In this document: positions 18,123 through 26,596 of the stretch, in pieces
Layout: each line of letters starts with the position of its first letter
Position numbering within the stretch: the stretch's first letter is position 1
Source: Streptomyces poriferorum
Lineage (GTDB): Bacteria > Actinomycetota > Actinomycetes > Streptomycetales > Streptomycetaceae
DNA: 49,376 bases
Reading direction: 5' to 3'
Assembly (NCBI RefSeq): GCF_019399235.1
Contig: NZ_JAELVH010000071.1
Coordinates: forward strand, 1 to 49,376
Notes under the pieces: generated by a model
What the model was told of the DNA's origin: nothing
Seen by the model: the letters and a program-made list of their open reading frames with translations, nothing else
The model's database searches: none
Translations under genes and position numbers: made by a program

Positions 18123-18416
18123 CTACCGGCGCACGACCCGTGCAGTGCGCTCACTCCTGTGCGCCCCCTGGGTGGGGCGGTGGGCCGGACCGGAGCCCTC
18201 GCGGGCTGCCGTCCGGGCGGACCGGCGGAGCAGGACCCGGCAGGCCACGGTGATCGCGGCCAGGCCGAGGGCGACGGCCGCGGCGCCGCCGGCGGAGTCG
18301 CCGTGGGCCAGGAGGACGGCCGGTACCAGCAGGCAGCCGAAGACCGCCCAGCGGACCACATCGGTCGCCGACTGCGCGGCGGGTTCCGGATGCGTGGGCG
18401 GGACGGGTGCGGGCAC
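18123..18416 (-). CDS. Small membrane protein
   Basis: 97 residues with two adjacent membrane segments (VVRWAVFGCLLVPAVLLAHG and AAAVALGLAAITVACRVLL) between a proline-rich N-terminus and an arginine-rich C-terminus. The GTG at 18416 is chosen for the GGGGAG six bases before it; longer starts lack a ribosome site and add an implausible N-terminus. Lies upstream of adpA on the same strand. No function can be assigned. Confidence 0.72.
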   Translation of the reverse strand: MPAPVPPTHPEPAAQSATDVVRWAVFGCLLVPAVLLAHGDSAGGAAAVALGLAAITVACRVLLRRSARTAAREGSGPAHRPTQGAHRSERTARVVRR

Positions 18417-18793
18417 GTGATGCTCCCCGGGGGTTCGGTCGGCGTTCCGGTCGGTACGGAACGGCCGGCGGACCCCCGCGGCGGGCCTGCGGGGGCATGG
18501 ACACGTGGCTAACGGACCGTGCCCCACGCGGTCACCGACCCGTCACCGATTGCGGCCGTCCGGGTCCGCGACGTCGGTGTACCGCGCAACCGGCATTGCC
18601 ATACAGGGCAGGTCTCGGGCATGCTCCGTAGAACGTCGCACGCGCTTTGCGCGGATCCGGGCAGTGGAGGAGTGCCGCCGTACCCTTGGGGGTAAGGGGT
18701 TGGGAAGATGATTCCCGGACACCGCTACACCGCCCGCTGACGCAGCTTCCCCACGTCGCTCTCCTCACGAGGACTCTCTTCGCCGAGACACCG
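18417..18793. other. Intergenic region between divergent genes
   Basis: 377 bases between the small membrane protein (minus) and the stress protein (plus). It must hold both promoters. No operator, hairpin or gene could be assigned with confidence. Confidence 0.5.
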
Positions 18794-19315
18794 ATGGCCG
18801 GTCACGAAATCCCCGAACCCGCGGACCGCAAGCAGGTAGCCGACCCCCGGTCGGACCAGCAGGCGGCCGAAGACGCGCGCCACTCCTGCGATCCCGCCTT
18901 CCGGCACGGTGTCGTCGTCGGTTTCGACGGCTCGACCTCCAGTGAGCGGGCCCTCGCCTATGCCATCGGCATGGCCCGGAGAACGGGCTCCGGCCTGATC
19001 ATCGTCCATGTCGCCAACCGGCTGCCGACCACGGTATGGGCGGGCTGCGAGCCGCCCGTCTTCGTGGACGTCCCCGATCACCGCACCGAGGTCCTCGGCC
19101 TGGAGCTCGCCTGCGCGGAGTACCTCTCCGAGGTCCCGTGGGTGCTCGTCGAGCGCGGCGGGGACATCTGCCACGAGCTGGAGGAGGTCGGCCGGGAGTA
19201 CTCGGCCGACGCGATCGTCGTCGGTTCCACGCACGGGATCGTCGGCCGGATCTTCGGCTCGGTGGCGGGCCGGCTGGCGCGCCGCGCGCAGCGCCCGGTC
19301 GTCGTCATCCCGTAG
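18794..19315 (+). CDS. Universal stress protein (UspA family)
   Basis: 173 residues. The core VVVGFDGSTSSERALAYAIGMARR and the C-terminal ATP-binding motif GSTHGIVGRIFGSVAGRLARRAQRPVVVIP (G2xG9xG(S/T)) define an ATP-binding Usp domain. A 35-residue hydrophilic N-terminal extension precedes it. The ATG at 18794 is the first plausible start; the ribosome site is weak. A hairpin with a T-rich tail follows at 19425. Likely a stress or dormancy protein. Confidence 0.88.
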   Translation: MAGHEIPEPADRKQVADPRSDQQAAEDARHSCDPAFRHGVVVGFDGSTSSERALAYAIGMARRTGSGLIIVHVANRLPTTVWAGCEPPVFVDVPDHRTEVLGLELACAEYLSEVPWVLVERGGDICHELEEVGREYSADAIVVGSTHGIVGRIFGSVAGRLARRAQRPVVVIP

Positions 19316-19424
19316 GGGCGTCGCGTAAGCCCGTCGGGTGACGCCGTCCCACGAGGTTGTCCCGTGGACCGTTCCCCAGGGCAGGTTCCGGCTGCCCGCC
19401 GTCGCCCTGCCTTCAGAGCCTGTT

Positions 19425-19457
19425 CCGCCCGCTCCCGCGTCCGCCGGGAGCGGGCGG
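19425..19457 (+). terminator. Terminator downstream of the stress protein gene
   Basis: A perfect 13-bp stem (CCGCCCGCTCCCG and its complement), 7-base loop, followed by TCTGTTTTGGG. It lies 110 bases after the stop codon. Confidence 0.75.
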
Positions 19458-19805
19458 TCTGTTTTGGGTCTGTTCTGCGTCCGTTGTGATCCGACCTCGG
19501 CCAACGGCCGGTCTCTTTCCGTCCGGAGAGGACCGACATGGCGTCAACTCGACTACGGAAACAGCGGAAAAAACGAAGCTACCGGTCCGTAGATGCGGAT
19601 TGCGTGTGTGTGAAGGATGCATAAGCGTCACGGGGAACAGCACGATCGCATGCATGTGGGGTCGGTGACGACCCTCTGTCCCGCGCGGATCCGGAGAGGG
19701 TCCGCCGTGGTCCACGGCGTCGCTGCGGCAAAGACCGGCGGCCGTACCCCGGCCATCACGCCCCGGCGTTCGCACTGTTGGCATTCGGGATCGCCCGCCC
19801 GCACG
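19458..19805. other. Intergenic region without recognised gene
   Basis: Together with 19316-19424 this is a 600-base stretch between convergent units. Short open frames exist but none has a ribosome site plus protein-like composition. Nothing else is recognised apart from the flanking terminators. Confidence 0.5.
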
Positions 19806-19852
19806 CGAGAGCGGCCCGGCACCCACAGGGCGTGGGTGCCGGGCCGCTCTCG
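19806..19852 (-). terminator. Terminator of glmS
   Basis: A perfect 21-bp stem, arms 19806-19826 and 19832-19852, loop AGGGC, 64 bases beyond the glmS stop on the minus strand. Confidence 0.88.
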
Positions 19853-19916
19853 GGTGCGGATGCGGGGGCGTGTCTCTTCACCGCGACTACTCGCCGTGAC
19901 CGCTTCGCCCTGACTG

Positions 19917-21746
19917 CTACTCCACCGTGACGGACTTCGCCAGGTTGCGCGGCTTGTCGATGTCCCGGCCCATGGCCAGCGCCGTGTGGTAGGCGAGGAG
20001 TTGCAGCGGGATGCCCATCAGGATCGGGTCCAGCTCGTTCTCGTTCTTCGGGACGATGATCGTGTGGTCGGCCTTCTCCTGCTCACGGTGGGCCACGGCG
20101 AGGATGCGGCCGCTGCGGGCCTTGATCTCCTCCAGGGCCGCACGGTTCTTCTCCAGCAGGTCGTCGTCCGGGACGATCGCGACCGTGGGGAGCGCCGGCT
20201 CGATGAGCGCGAGCGGGCCGTGCTTCAGCTCCGATGCGGGGTACGCCTCGGCGTGGATGTACGAGATCTCCTTGAGCTTCAGGGAGGCCTCCAGCGCGAC
20301 GGGGTAGCCCCGGACACGGCCGATGAACATCATCGACTGCGCGCCCGCGTACTCCTCGGCGAGCTTCTTGATCTCGTCCTCCGACTCGAGGATCTGACCG
20401 ATCTGCTCGGGCAGCTTGCGCAGCCCCTCGATGATCCGCTTCCCGTCGGCGACCGACAGGTCGCGGATGCGGCCCAGGTGCAGGGCGAGCAGCGCGAAGG
20501 CGACCACGGTGTTGGTGAAGCACTTGGTGGACACGACGCAGACCTCGGGGCCGGCGTGGACGTACATGCCGCCGTCGGCCTCGCGGGCGATCGCCGAGCC
20601 GACGACGTTCACGACGCCGAGGACCCGTGCGCCCTTGCGCTTGAGCTCCTGGACCGCGGCCAGCACGTCGTACGTCTCACCGGACTGGGAGACCGCGACG
20701 TACAGGGTGTCGGGGTCCACGACGGGGTTGCGGTAGCGGAACTCGGACGCGGGCTCGGCGTCCGCGGGGATGCGGGCCAGCTCCTCGATGAGGCCGGCGC
20801 CGATCATGCCCGCGTGGTACGAGGTGCCGCAGCCAAGGATCTTGATCCGGCGGACCCCGCGCGCCTCGCGGGCGTCCAGGTTCAGGCCGCCCAGGTGCAC
20901 GGTGGAGAAGCGGTCGTCGATGCGGCCGCGCAGCACGCGGTCCACGGCGTCGGCCTGCTCGGAGATCTCCTTGTGCATGTACGTGTCGTGGCCGCCCATG
21001 TCGTACGACTCGGCCTCCCACTCCACCGTGGTGGGCGTGGCCGTCGTGGTCGAGCCCTCGGTCGTGTACGTACGGAAGTCGTCGGCCTTGAGCGTGGCCA
21101 TCTCGCCGTCGTCCAGGGTGACGATCTGGCGGGTGTGCGCGACCAGGGCCGCGACGTCGGAGGCGACGAACATCTCCTTCTCGCCGATGCCGAGCACGAC
21201 CGGGGAACCGTTGCGGGCGACGACGATGCGGTCGTTGAAGTCGGCGTGCATGACGGCGATGCCGTACGTGCCCTCGACGGACTTCAGCGCCTCGCGGACC
21301 TTCTCCTCCAGGGTGACGGCCCGGGAGCGGGCGACCAGGTGGACCAGCACCTCGGTGTCGGTCTCGGAGAGGAACACGATGCCGTCGGCGACGAGCTTCG
21401 CGCGGAGCTCGGAGGCGTTGTCGATGATGCCGTTGTGGACGACGGCGACCTTGTTGTCGGCGTCCATGTGGGGGTGGGCGTTCTCGTCGCTCGGGGCGCC
21501 GTGCGTGGCCCAGCGGGTGTGGGCGATGCCGGTGGTGCCGGTGAAGCGCTTGGGCACCCGCGACTCGAGCTCGCGGACGCGGCCCTTGGCCTTGACCATC
21601 TTCAGCGCGGCGGGCTTGCCGGCCGCGGGCTTGCCGGTGATGACGATGCCCGCGGAGTCGTACCCCCGGTACTCCAGCCGCTGCAGACCCTCCAGCAGCA
21701 GCGGGGCCACATCACGCTTTCCGATATAACCGACGATTCCGCACAT
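19917..21746 (-). CDS. glmS: Glutamine-fructose-6-phosphate aminotransferase (isomerising)
   Basis: Makes glucosamine-6-phosphate from fructose-6-phosphate and glutamine, the entry to UDP-GlcNAc and cell-wall synthesis. 609 residues. The ATG at 21746 puts the glutaminase nucleophile Cys directly after Met (MCGIVGYIGKRD). The amidotransferase domain spans about residues 1-220 (HTRWATHG, NGIIDN). Two SIS sugar-isomerase domains follow (CGTSYHAG, SQSGETYDVLAA), ending in the conserved NLAKSVTVE. No glmS ribozyme is seen in the 104-base leader. Neighbouring hexosaminidase and the DasR-like site link the locus to amino-sugar metabolism; Streptomyces usually have a second glmS. Confidence 0.96.
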   Translation of the reverse strand: MCGIVGYIGKRDVAPLLLEGLQRLEYRGYDSAGIVITGKPAAGKPAALKMVKAKGRVRELESRVPKRFTGTTGIAHTRWATHGAPSDENAHPHMDADNKVAVVHNGIIDNASELRAKLVADGIVFLSETDTEVLVHLVARSRAVTLEEKVREALKSVEGTYGIAVMHADFNDRIVVARNGSPVVLGIGEKEMFVASDVAALVAHTRQIVTLDDGEMATLKADDFRTYTTEGSTTTATPTTVEWEAESYDMGGHDTYMHKEISEQADAVDRVLRGRIDDRFSTVHLGGLNLDAREARGVRRIKILGCGTSYHAGMIGAGLIEELARIPADAEPASEFRYRNPVVDPDTLYVAVSQSGETYDVLAAVQELKRKGARVLGVVNVVGSAIAREADGGMYVHAGPEVCVVSTKCFTNTVVAFALLALHLGRIRDLSVADGKRIIEGLRKLPEQIGQILESEDEIKKLAEEYAGAQSMMFIGRVRGYPVALEASLKLKEISYIHAEAYPASELKHGPLALIEPALPTVAIVPDDDLLEKNRAALEEIKARSGRILAVAHREQEKADHTIIVPKNENELDPILMGIPLQLLAYHTALAMGRDIDKPRNLAKSVTVE

Positions 21747-21850
21747 AGAGCCTCTGCCCTCCATCGACGTACAGGTACAAGCAAGTAAGTGGGTGCCCGG
21801 CCGCGGGGCACGCCCGGCCCGATCGGGACAGCCGGTCCCGGCCGCCGGTC

Positions 21851-22126
21851 TCAGCCGTAGACGATGCGGCGCAGCTGGCGGAGCGAGAGCTCCGGCGGCG
21901 CCACCGCCCGGTGCGGCAGCTCGGCCGAGATCCGTTCGAAGATCTCCGTGTTGACCAGGCCGCCGGACTGCAGCTCGCGATGGCGGCGGCGGACGAAGAC
22001 GTCGGTCGTCTCGTCGAAGTAGGCCAGTACGTCGAGGATCACCCGGGCTGCCTCACCGCGTGGGAGCGCGGTGCTGCGTACCAGGTGGTCAATGAGGTCG
22101 TCATGCGACGAGCGGCGTTCGAGCAC
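21851..22126 (-). CDS. Conserved hypothetical protein upstream of glmS
   Basis: 91 residues from a GTG at 22126 with a weak ribosome site. Helical, charged sequence (LIDHLVRSTALPRGEAARVILDVLAYFDETTDVFVRRRHREL ... ELSLRQLRRIVYG). It resembles a short actinobacterial protein found next to glmS; no domain with known function is recognised. It is co-directional with glmS, 104 bases upstream, so possibly cotranscribed. Confidence 0.75.
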   Translation of the reverse strand: MLERRSSHDDLIDHLVRSTALPRGEAARVILDVLAYFDETTDVFVRRRHRELQSGGLVNTEIFERISAELPHRAVAPPELSLRQLRRIVYG

Positions 22127-22355
22127 CCGTCGATATTGCTTCCGAAGGAGCTCCAGCGCAACAATCCTGCCCGATATCGGGCAGATATGCGGTCGAGTGG
22201 CGCTCGTTTTTCCGTTCTGGGCGATTCCGGAGCGTTCGGGAGCGGCGTACGCGCCTCGGAATCGGGTGGGCGCGGAGCGGCTGTGAGGGCCGACGGGATG
22301 AAATAGGCCGCGCGCCCGGGCGGTCGGCCACGTTCATGTGTGGGCGAAAAGGGGA

Positions 22356-22371
22356 AGTGGTCTACACCTTG
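22356..22371. promoter_or_regulatory. DasR-like (dre) site before the hexosaminidase
   Basis: AGTGGTCTACACCTTG matches 12 of 16 positions of the dre consensus A(G/C)TGGTCTAGACCA(C/G)T, with the left half perfect. It lies 86 bases before the GTG of the GH20 gene. The remainder of the 330-base gap between 22127 and 22456 shows no gene. Confidence 0.65.
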
Positions 22372-22456
22372 ACCATCCGTGAGGCAAGCGGTACGCATGG
22401 TGACGGTGCGAATGGTCAGGAGATCCAGGTGTGATCCAGCAGAAAGGGACCCGGCT

Positions 22457-24118
22457 GTGAGACTGCACACGACGCAGCGCAGTGCTCTTCCCCGTGCTCT
22501 ACCCCGTCTTCTCGGCTCGCTGCTTCTCGTCACGGCGGCCGGAATCTCCGCCGCCTGCGCGACCCCCGCGGCATCCGCGGCGGGCGGCGGCCCCGCGGCG
22601 TCGGCGCCCCGTCCGCTGGGCCAGGTCGTGCCCGCCCCCGCCGAGGTGAGGCCGGGGGGATCCCCGTACGCCATCACTCCCGCCACGAGGATCCGCGTCG
22701 ACGGCTCGTCCGGCGAGGCCCGCGAGATCGGTGAGTACCTGGCGGGCGTGCTGCGCCCCTCCACCGGATACGCCCTGCCGGTCACCGGACGGGCGGGCTC
22801 CGACGGCATCCGGCTCCGGCTCGGCTCCCGCGACAGCGAACTGGGCGCCGAGGGCTACACACTGACGGCCGGGCACGGCTCCGTCACCATCACCGCCCGG
22901 AAGCCCGCAGGGCTCTTCCACGGCGTCCAGACGCTGCGTCAGCTCCTGCCGGCCCAGGTCGAGAGCGACAGCCGCCAGAAGGGGCCCTGGAAGGTCGCGG
23001 GCGGCAGCATCACCGACACGCCGCGCTACGCCTACCGGGGCGCGATGCTCGACGTCTCGCGGCACTTCTTCTCCGTCGACGAGGTCAAGCGCTACATCGA
23101 CCAGATCGCGCTGTACAAGATGAACACCTTCCACCTGCACCTCTCCGACGACCAGGGCTGGCGCATCGCCATCGACTCCTGGCCGAACCTGGCCACCTAC
23201 GGCGGCTCCACGGAGGTCGGTGGCGGGCCCGGCGGCTACTACACCAAGAGCCAGTACAAGGAGATCGTGCGGTACGCGGCCTCCCGCTACATGGAGCTGG
23301 TGCCGGAGATCGACATGCCGGGCCACACCAACGCCGCCCTCGCCTCGTACGCGGAGCTGAACTGCGACGGCGTCGCGCCGCCGCTCTACACCGGGATCAA
23401 GGTTGGCTTCAGCTCGCTGTGCGCGGCCAAGGACGTCACGTACAAGTTCATCGACGACGTCATCGGCGAAGTGGCCGCGCTGACCCCCGGCAGGTACATC
23501 CACATCGGCGGTGACGAGGCGCACTCCACCAGCCACGAGGACTACGCCAAGATCATGGAGAGGGCGCAGGCCGCTGTCGGCAAGCACGGCAAGACCGTGA
23601 TGGGCTGGCACCAGCTCACCGGCGCCACGCCGGTGAAGGGCGCGGTCGCCCAGTACTGGGGCTACGACAGGACGAGCGCCGCGGACCGGCAGCAGGTGGC
23701 GGACGCGGCGAAGAACGGCACCAAGCTCGTGCTCTCGCCCGCGGACCGGGTGTACCTCGACATGAAGTACAACGAGCAGACCGAACTGGGCCTGAAGTGG
23801 GCCGGTCTGGTCGAGGTGCAGCGCAGTTATGACTGGGACCCGGCGACCTACCTCGCCGACACCCCGGCGGACGCGGTGCTCGGGGTCGAGGCGCCGATCT
23901 GGGCCGAGACGCTGACCGACAGCGACGACATCGACGTGATGGCGTTCCCGCGGCTGCCCGGGGCGGCGGAGCTGGGCTGGTCCCCGGCCGAGACGCACGA
24001 CTGGGACACGTACAAGGAGCGCCTCGCGGCGCTCGGGCCGCGGTTCACCGCGCTGGGGATCGACTACTACCGGTCGCCCCAGGTGCCGTGGCCGGCGGAG
24101 CCGGCTGCGGCGGGCTGA
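22457..24118 (+). CDS. Secreted beta-N-acetylhexosaminidase, GH20
   Basis: Releases terminal GlcNAc from chito-oligosaccharides outside the cell. 553 residues. A hydrophobic leader (residues about 14-35) ends near SAACATPAAS; the cysteine could be lipidated, but the -3 residue is Ser, not Leu, so ordinary secretion is as likely. Then come the small GH20b domain and the catalytic barrel: YRGAMLDVSRHFF, HLHLSDDQGWR, and HIGGDEAHS with the catalytic pair Asp353-Glu354. The GTG at 22457 has AAGGGA in front. It lies downstream of a DasR-like site, consistent with induction by chitin degradation. Confidence 0.93.
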   Translation: MRLHTTQRSALPRALPRLLGSLLLVTAAGISAACATPAASAAGGGPAASAPRPLGQVVPAPAEVRPGGSPYAITPATRIRVDGSSGEAREIGEYLAGVLRPSTGYALPVTGRAGSDGIRLRLGSRDSELGAEGYTLTAGHGSVTITARKPAGLFHGVQTLRQLLPAQVESDSRQKGPWKVAGGSITDTPRYAYRGAMLDVSRHFFSVDEVKRYIDQIALYKMNTFHLHLSDDQGWRIAIDSWPNLATYGGSTEVGGGPGGYYTKSQYKEIVRYAASRYMELVPEIDMPGHTNAALASYAELNCDGVAPPLYTGIKVGFSSLCAAKDVTYKFIDDVIGEVAALTPGRYIHIGGDEAHSTSHEDYAKIMERAQAAVGKHGKTVMGWHQLTGATPVKGAVAQYWGYDRTSAADRQQVADAAKNGTKLVLSPADRVYLDMKYNEQTELGLKWAGLVEVQRSYDWDPATYLADTPADAVLGVEAPIWAETLTDSDDIDVMAFPRLPGAAELGWSPAETHDWDTYKERLAALGPRFTALGIDYYRSPQVPWPAEPAAAG

Positions 24119-24126
24119 GCGGGGCC

Positions 24127-24165
24127 GTCCGGCGGCCGGGGGCGTGAGGCCCCCGGCCGCCGGAC
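24127..24165. terminator. Bidirectional terminator between hexosaminidase and siderophore gene
   Basis: A perfect 17-bp stem, arms 24127-24143 and 24149-24165, loop GTGAG, between two convergent genes (stops at 24118 and 24215). Confidence 0.85.
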
Positions 24166-24214
24166 GGGCCGTCGGAAGGTGCCCTCAAGCGCCGGACGGC
24201 TGTCAAAGATGTCC

Positions 24215-25102
24215 TCAATCGCCGGACGGGCTTGAGGTGCCGGACGGGCTCGAGGTGGCTTCCTCGCGGAGCTGCTCCTCGCTCAGGCCGCGGCGCCAGT
24301 AGCCGACGAACGTCACCCGCTTGCGGTCGATGCCGCGCTCACGCACCACGTGGCGTCGCAGCGTCCGTACCGAGGACGCCTCGCCCGCGATCCAGACGTA
24401 CGGGATTCCCCCGGGCAGTTCGGCCGCGCGCACGGCCTCCACGGCGTCCGGGGCGTTCTCGTCCCGCACCAGCCAGCTGATCCGGGCGTCGGCGCGGGTG
24501 TCGATCGGCCGGCGGTCCCCGGTGTGCGTGACCTCCAGCCAGACCCGCGCCCGCAGATGGGCCGGCAGCCACTCCAGGGCGGCCGTCGCGGCGGGCAGCG
24601 CCGTCTCGTCGGCCCAGATCAGCACCCAGTCGGTGTCCTCGGGCGGGCGGAAACGGACGGCCGTGTTGTCCTCGACGGCCGGTCCGAGCGCCTTCAGTAC
24701 GTCACCGGGGGAGGCCGCGGCGGCCCAGCGGCAGGCCGGACCGCCGTCCTCGTGGAGCGCGAAATCGATGTCGATCTCGGTGGCCGAACCGCCGTCGGTA
24801 CGACGTTGCGCCCGGACCGTGTACGAGCGCAGCACCGCCCGCTCCTCGGCCGGAAGAGCGCGCCAGAGGGCGAACCAGTTGCCCTCGTTATCGACCGGAA
24901 CGACTGGTTCCGGCTGTCCGGGGTGCGGCAGGAACAGCGACAGGCTCTGATCGCGGCCCCCGGAGGCGAACCCGTCGAGCCCCGGGCCGCCGAACGTGAC
25001 CCGGAGCATGGACGGGCTCAGCCGCTCCGTGCGCAGGACGGCCAGACCGAAGAGCCGGAAGGGATCGACGGGCGGCGTGGCGGGCGCGGCGGCGGTCGTC
25101 AT
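24215..25102 (-). CDS. desF: Siderophore-interacting protein (ferric-siderophore reductase)
   Basis: 295-residue cytoplasmic FAD-dependent reductase of the ViuB/SIP type, expected to release iron from imported ferrioxamine. Visible: FAD-binding RSYTVRAQRR, the SIP central region (DTDWVLIWADETALPA) and the C-terminal PYVWIAGEASSVRTLRRHVV ... VTFVGYWRRG. The tail SSPSGTSSPSGD is encoded by a short dispersed-repeat-like sequence. It starts 2 bases after the desE stop, so the two form one operon under the iron box at 26189. In S. coelicolor it is next to desABCD; here the hexosaminidase gene follows at once. Confidence 0.92.
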   Translation of the reverse strand: MTTAAAPATPPVDPFRLFGLAVLRTERLSPSMLRVTFGGPGLDGFASGGRDQSLSLFLPHPGQPEPVVPVDNEGNWFALWRALPAEERAVLRSYTVRAQRRTDGGSATEIDIDFALHEDGGPACRWAAAASPGDVLKALGPAVEDNTAVRFRPPEDTDWVLIWADETALPAATAALEWLPAHLRARVWLEVTHTGDRRPIDTRADARISWLVRDENAPDAVEAVRAAELPGGIPYVWIAGEASSVRTLRRHVVRERGIDRKRVTFVGYWRRGLSEEQLREEATSSPSGTSSPSGD

Positions 25103-25104
25103 GG

Positions 25105-26136
25105 TCAGGCGGTCTTCTTCGCGTTCTCGATGGCCTTCGCGAGGTCCTCGAGGATCGGCGCGCACTTGTCGTAGCTGTAGATCGGCTCGGTGGTGCGCGG
25201 GATGACCTGACCGGCCTTGACCGCGGGCAGCTGCGCCCAGGTCGGCTTGGAGGTCAGGGCGTCGGGCTGCAGGGCCGAGGACCGGTTGTCCATCATGATG
25301 ATGTCGGCCCCGTACTTGTCGACGTTCTCCCAGCTCAGGCTCTCGAAGAAGCCCGCCTCGTCCACCTTCGGCTCGACGAACTTCACGCCCAGCTCCTGGA
25401 AGTACAGGGTGTCGGCGGACATCTTGGCGAGCGAGACGTAGAAGAGGTCCTGGCTGGCCGAGCCGATCATGACCTTGAGGTTCGGCTTGGACTTCGCGGC
25501 GGCGCGCAGCCGGGCCGCGGCCTTCTCGAAGCGGGCCTTGGCGTCGGTGACCGTCTTGGCCTTGACGTCGGCGCCGAGCGAGGCGGCGAGGTCCTCGTGG
25601 CGCTGGATCGCCTTGGGGATCGTGGTCTGGGCGGCCCACAGGGCGACGCTCGGGGCGAGCTTGAGGATCTTGTCCTTGGACGCGTCCGGCACGTACCAGA
25701 GGGCGTCCTTCTCCCACATCGCGGTGACCAGCAGGTCCGGGCCGAGCGCGGCGTACTTCTCGACGTTGAACTCGCCCCAGACGTTGCCGAGGATCTCGAC
25801 CTTGCTGATGTCCAGGTCGCCGGCCTGCACGTCGGCCTTGCCGTTCGCGGCCTTCGTGGGGCCGAAGACCGCCTTGACCTCGATGCCGTAGTCGTGGAGC
25901 GCGGCGGCGACACCCGTGAAGGCGACGATGTTCTTCGGGACGGACTTGGCCTCGGCGGTCTGCCCGCGGTCGTCCTTGAAGCTCCACGGCCCGGCGTCGG
26001 CGCTCTTGGAGCCGGTGGAACCGGAGTCCTTGGAGTCGCTGTCACCACAGGCCGCCAGCACGGCGCCCAGGCCGACGGCGCCGCCCATGGCCAGCAGGCC
26101 GCGACGGGTGGGACGGGACACTCGGGCAGTGCGCAT
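25105..26136 (-). CDS. desE: Ferrioxamine-binding lipoprotein DesE
   Basis: ABC-transporter substrate-binding lipoprotein for hydroxamate siderophores (343 residues). Twin-arginine-like RPTRRGLLAMGG followed by the lipobox VLAAC with Cys30 gives the lipid anchor. The mature part is a FepB-type helical-backbone binding protein (VPKNIVAFTGVAAALHDYGIEVKAVFGP ... YGADIIMMDNRSSALQP). The partner permease and ATPase are not in the window. A DmdR1/IdeR iron box lies about 55 bases upstream, so it should be expressed under iron starvation. Followed directly by desF. Confidence 0.93.
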   Translation of the reverse strand: MRTARVSRPTRRGLLAMGGAVGLGAVLAACGDSDSKDSGSTGSKSADAGPWSFKDDRGQTAEAKSVPKNIVAFTGVAAALHDYGIEVKAVFGPTKAANGKADVQAGDLDISKVEILGNVWGEFNVEKYAALGPDLLVTAMWEKDALWYVPDASKDKILKLAPSVALWAAQTTIPKAIQRHEDLAASLGADVKAKTVTDAKARFEKAAARLRAAAKSKPNLKVMIGSASQDLFYVSLAKMSADTLYFQELGVKFVEPKVDEAGFFESLSWENVDKYGADIIMMDNRSSALQPDALTSKPTWAQLPAVKAGQVIPRTTEPIYSYDKCAPILEDLAKAIENAKKTA

Positions 26137-26188
26137 GACGGAATCCGCTTTCGTACGAGCCGGAGACCGGCCGGCGACAAGTTCGAAC

Positions 26189-26207
26189 GAAGGTTAGCCT
26201 AACCTCA
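26189..26207. promoter_or_regulatory. Iron box (DmdR1/IdeR operator) of desEF
   Basis: On the minus strand TGAGGTTAGGCTAACCTTC, which matches the 19-bp consensus TTAGGTTAGGCTAACCTAA in all but the outermost bases. It lies 53 bases upstream of the desE ATG. Confidence 0.9.
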
Positions 26208-26237
26208 CGAGTGGTCCCCTGGCCGGTGCCCCCTCGC

Positions 26238-26596
26238 TCACCAGACGATGACGCCGCCGTCCACGTCCTGGGCCCGCTCGGCGGCGGCCGTGATGTTGGC
26301 CAGCCGCGCCGCCACGTAGTCGTCGGCATAGCCGCTGTGGGCGGCGAGCTCCGCGATGTGGTCGCGCAGCAGCCCGCACTCGGCGAGGAAGGCCGGGATG
26401 TCCTCCGGATCCACACAGAGGTTGGCGGTGGCCAGCTCCGGGAAGAACCGGGCCCCGAGCTCACGCACCGGCGGCGCCCCCACAGCTTGGTCCGGCTGCT
26501 CTCGAACCCGGCGAGGGTGAGGCCGTGCTCGGGGTCCTCCAGGAAGTGGTCCTCGCCGCTCCGGCCGCGGACGTAGGTGTGTACGAGGAGGGTCAT
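26238..26596 (-). pseudogene. Frameshifted small gene (hypothetical, ~120 residues)
   Basis: Reading starts at the ATG at 26596 (TLLVHTYVRGRSGEDHFLED ... SSRTKLWG) and continues in another frame from about 26483 (GAPPVRELGARFFPEL ... AERAQDVDGGVIVW, stop at 26238). The two parts join smoothly if one G is added to the run of five at 26477-26481 (C on the plus strand). So this is either a real single-base deletion or a homopolymer sequencing error. The intact protein would be about 120 residues, helical, with no recognised family. Its ATG overlaps the stop of the MFS gene. Confidence 0.75.

Noticed and set aside
19617..19913. Plus-strand open frame between the stress protein and glmS
   Set aside because: Runs through the glmS terminator, has no ribosome site and shows shadow-like composition.
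19986..21788. 600-codon plus-strand frame opposite glmS
   Set aside because: Antisense shadow; Asp/Val/Leu/Gly-rich composition without motifs. GlmS on the minus strand is certain.
21747..21850. glmS ribozyme or riboswitch in the leader of glmS
   Set aside because: Only 104 bases, no recognisable ribozyme core; this ribozyme is mostly a Gram-positive low-GC feature.
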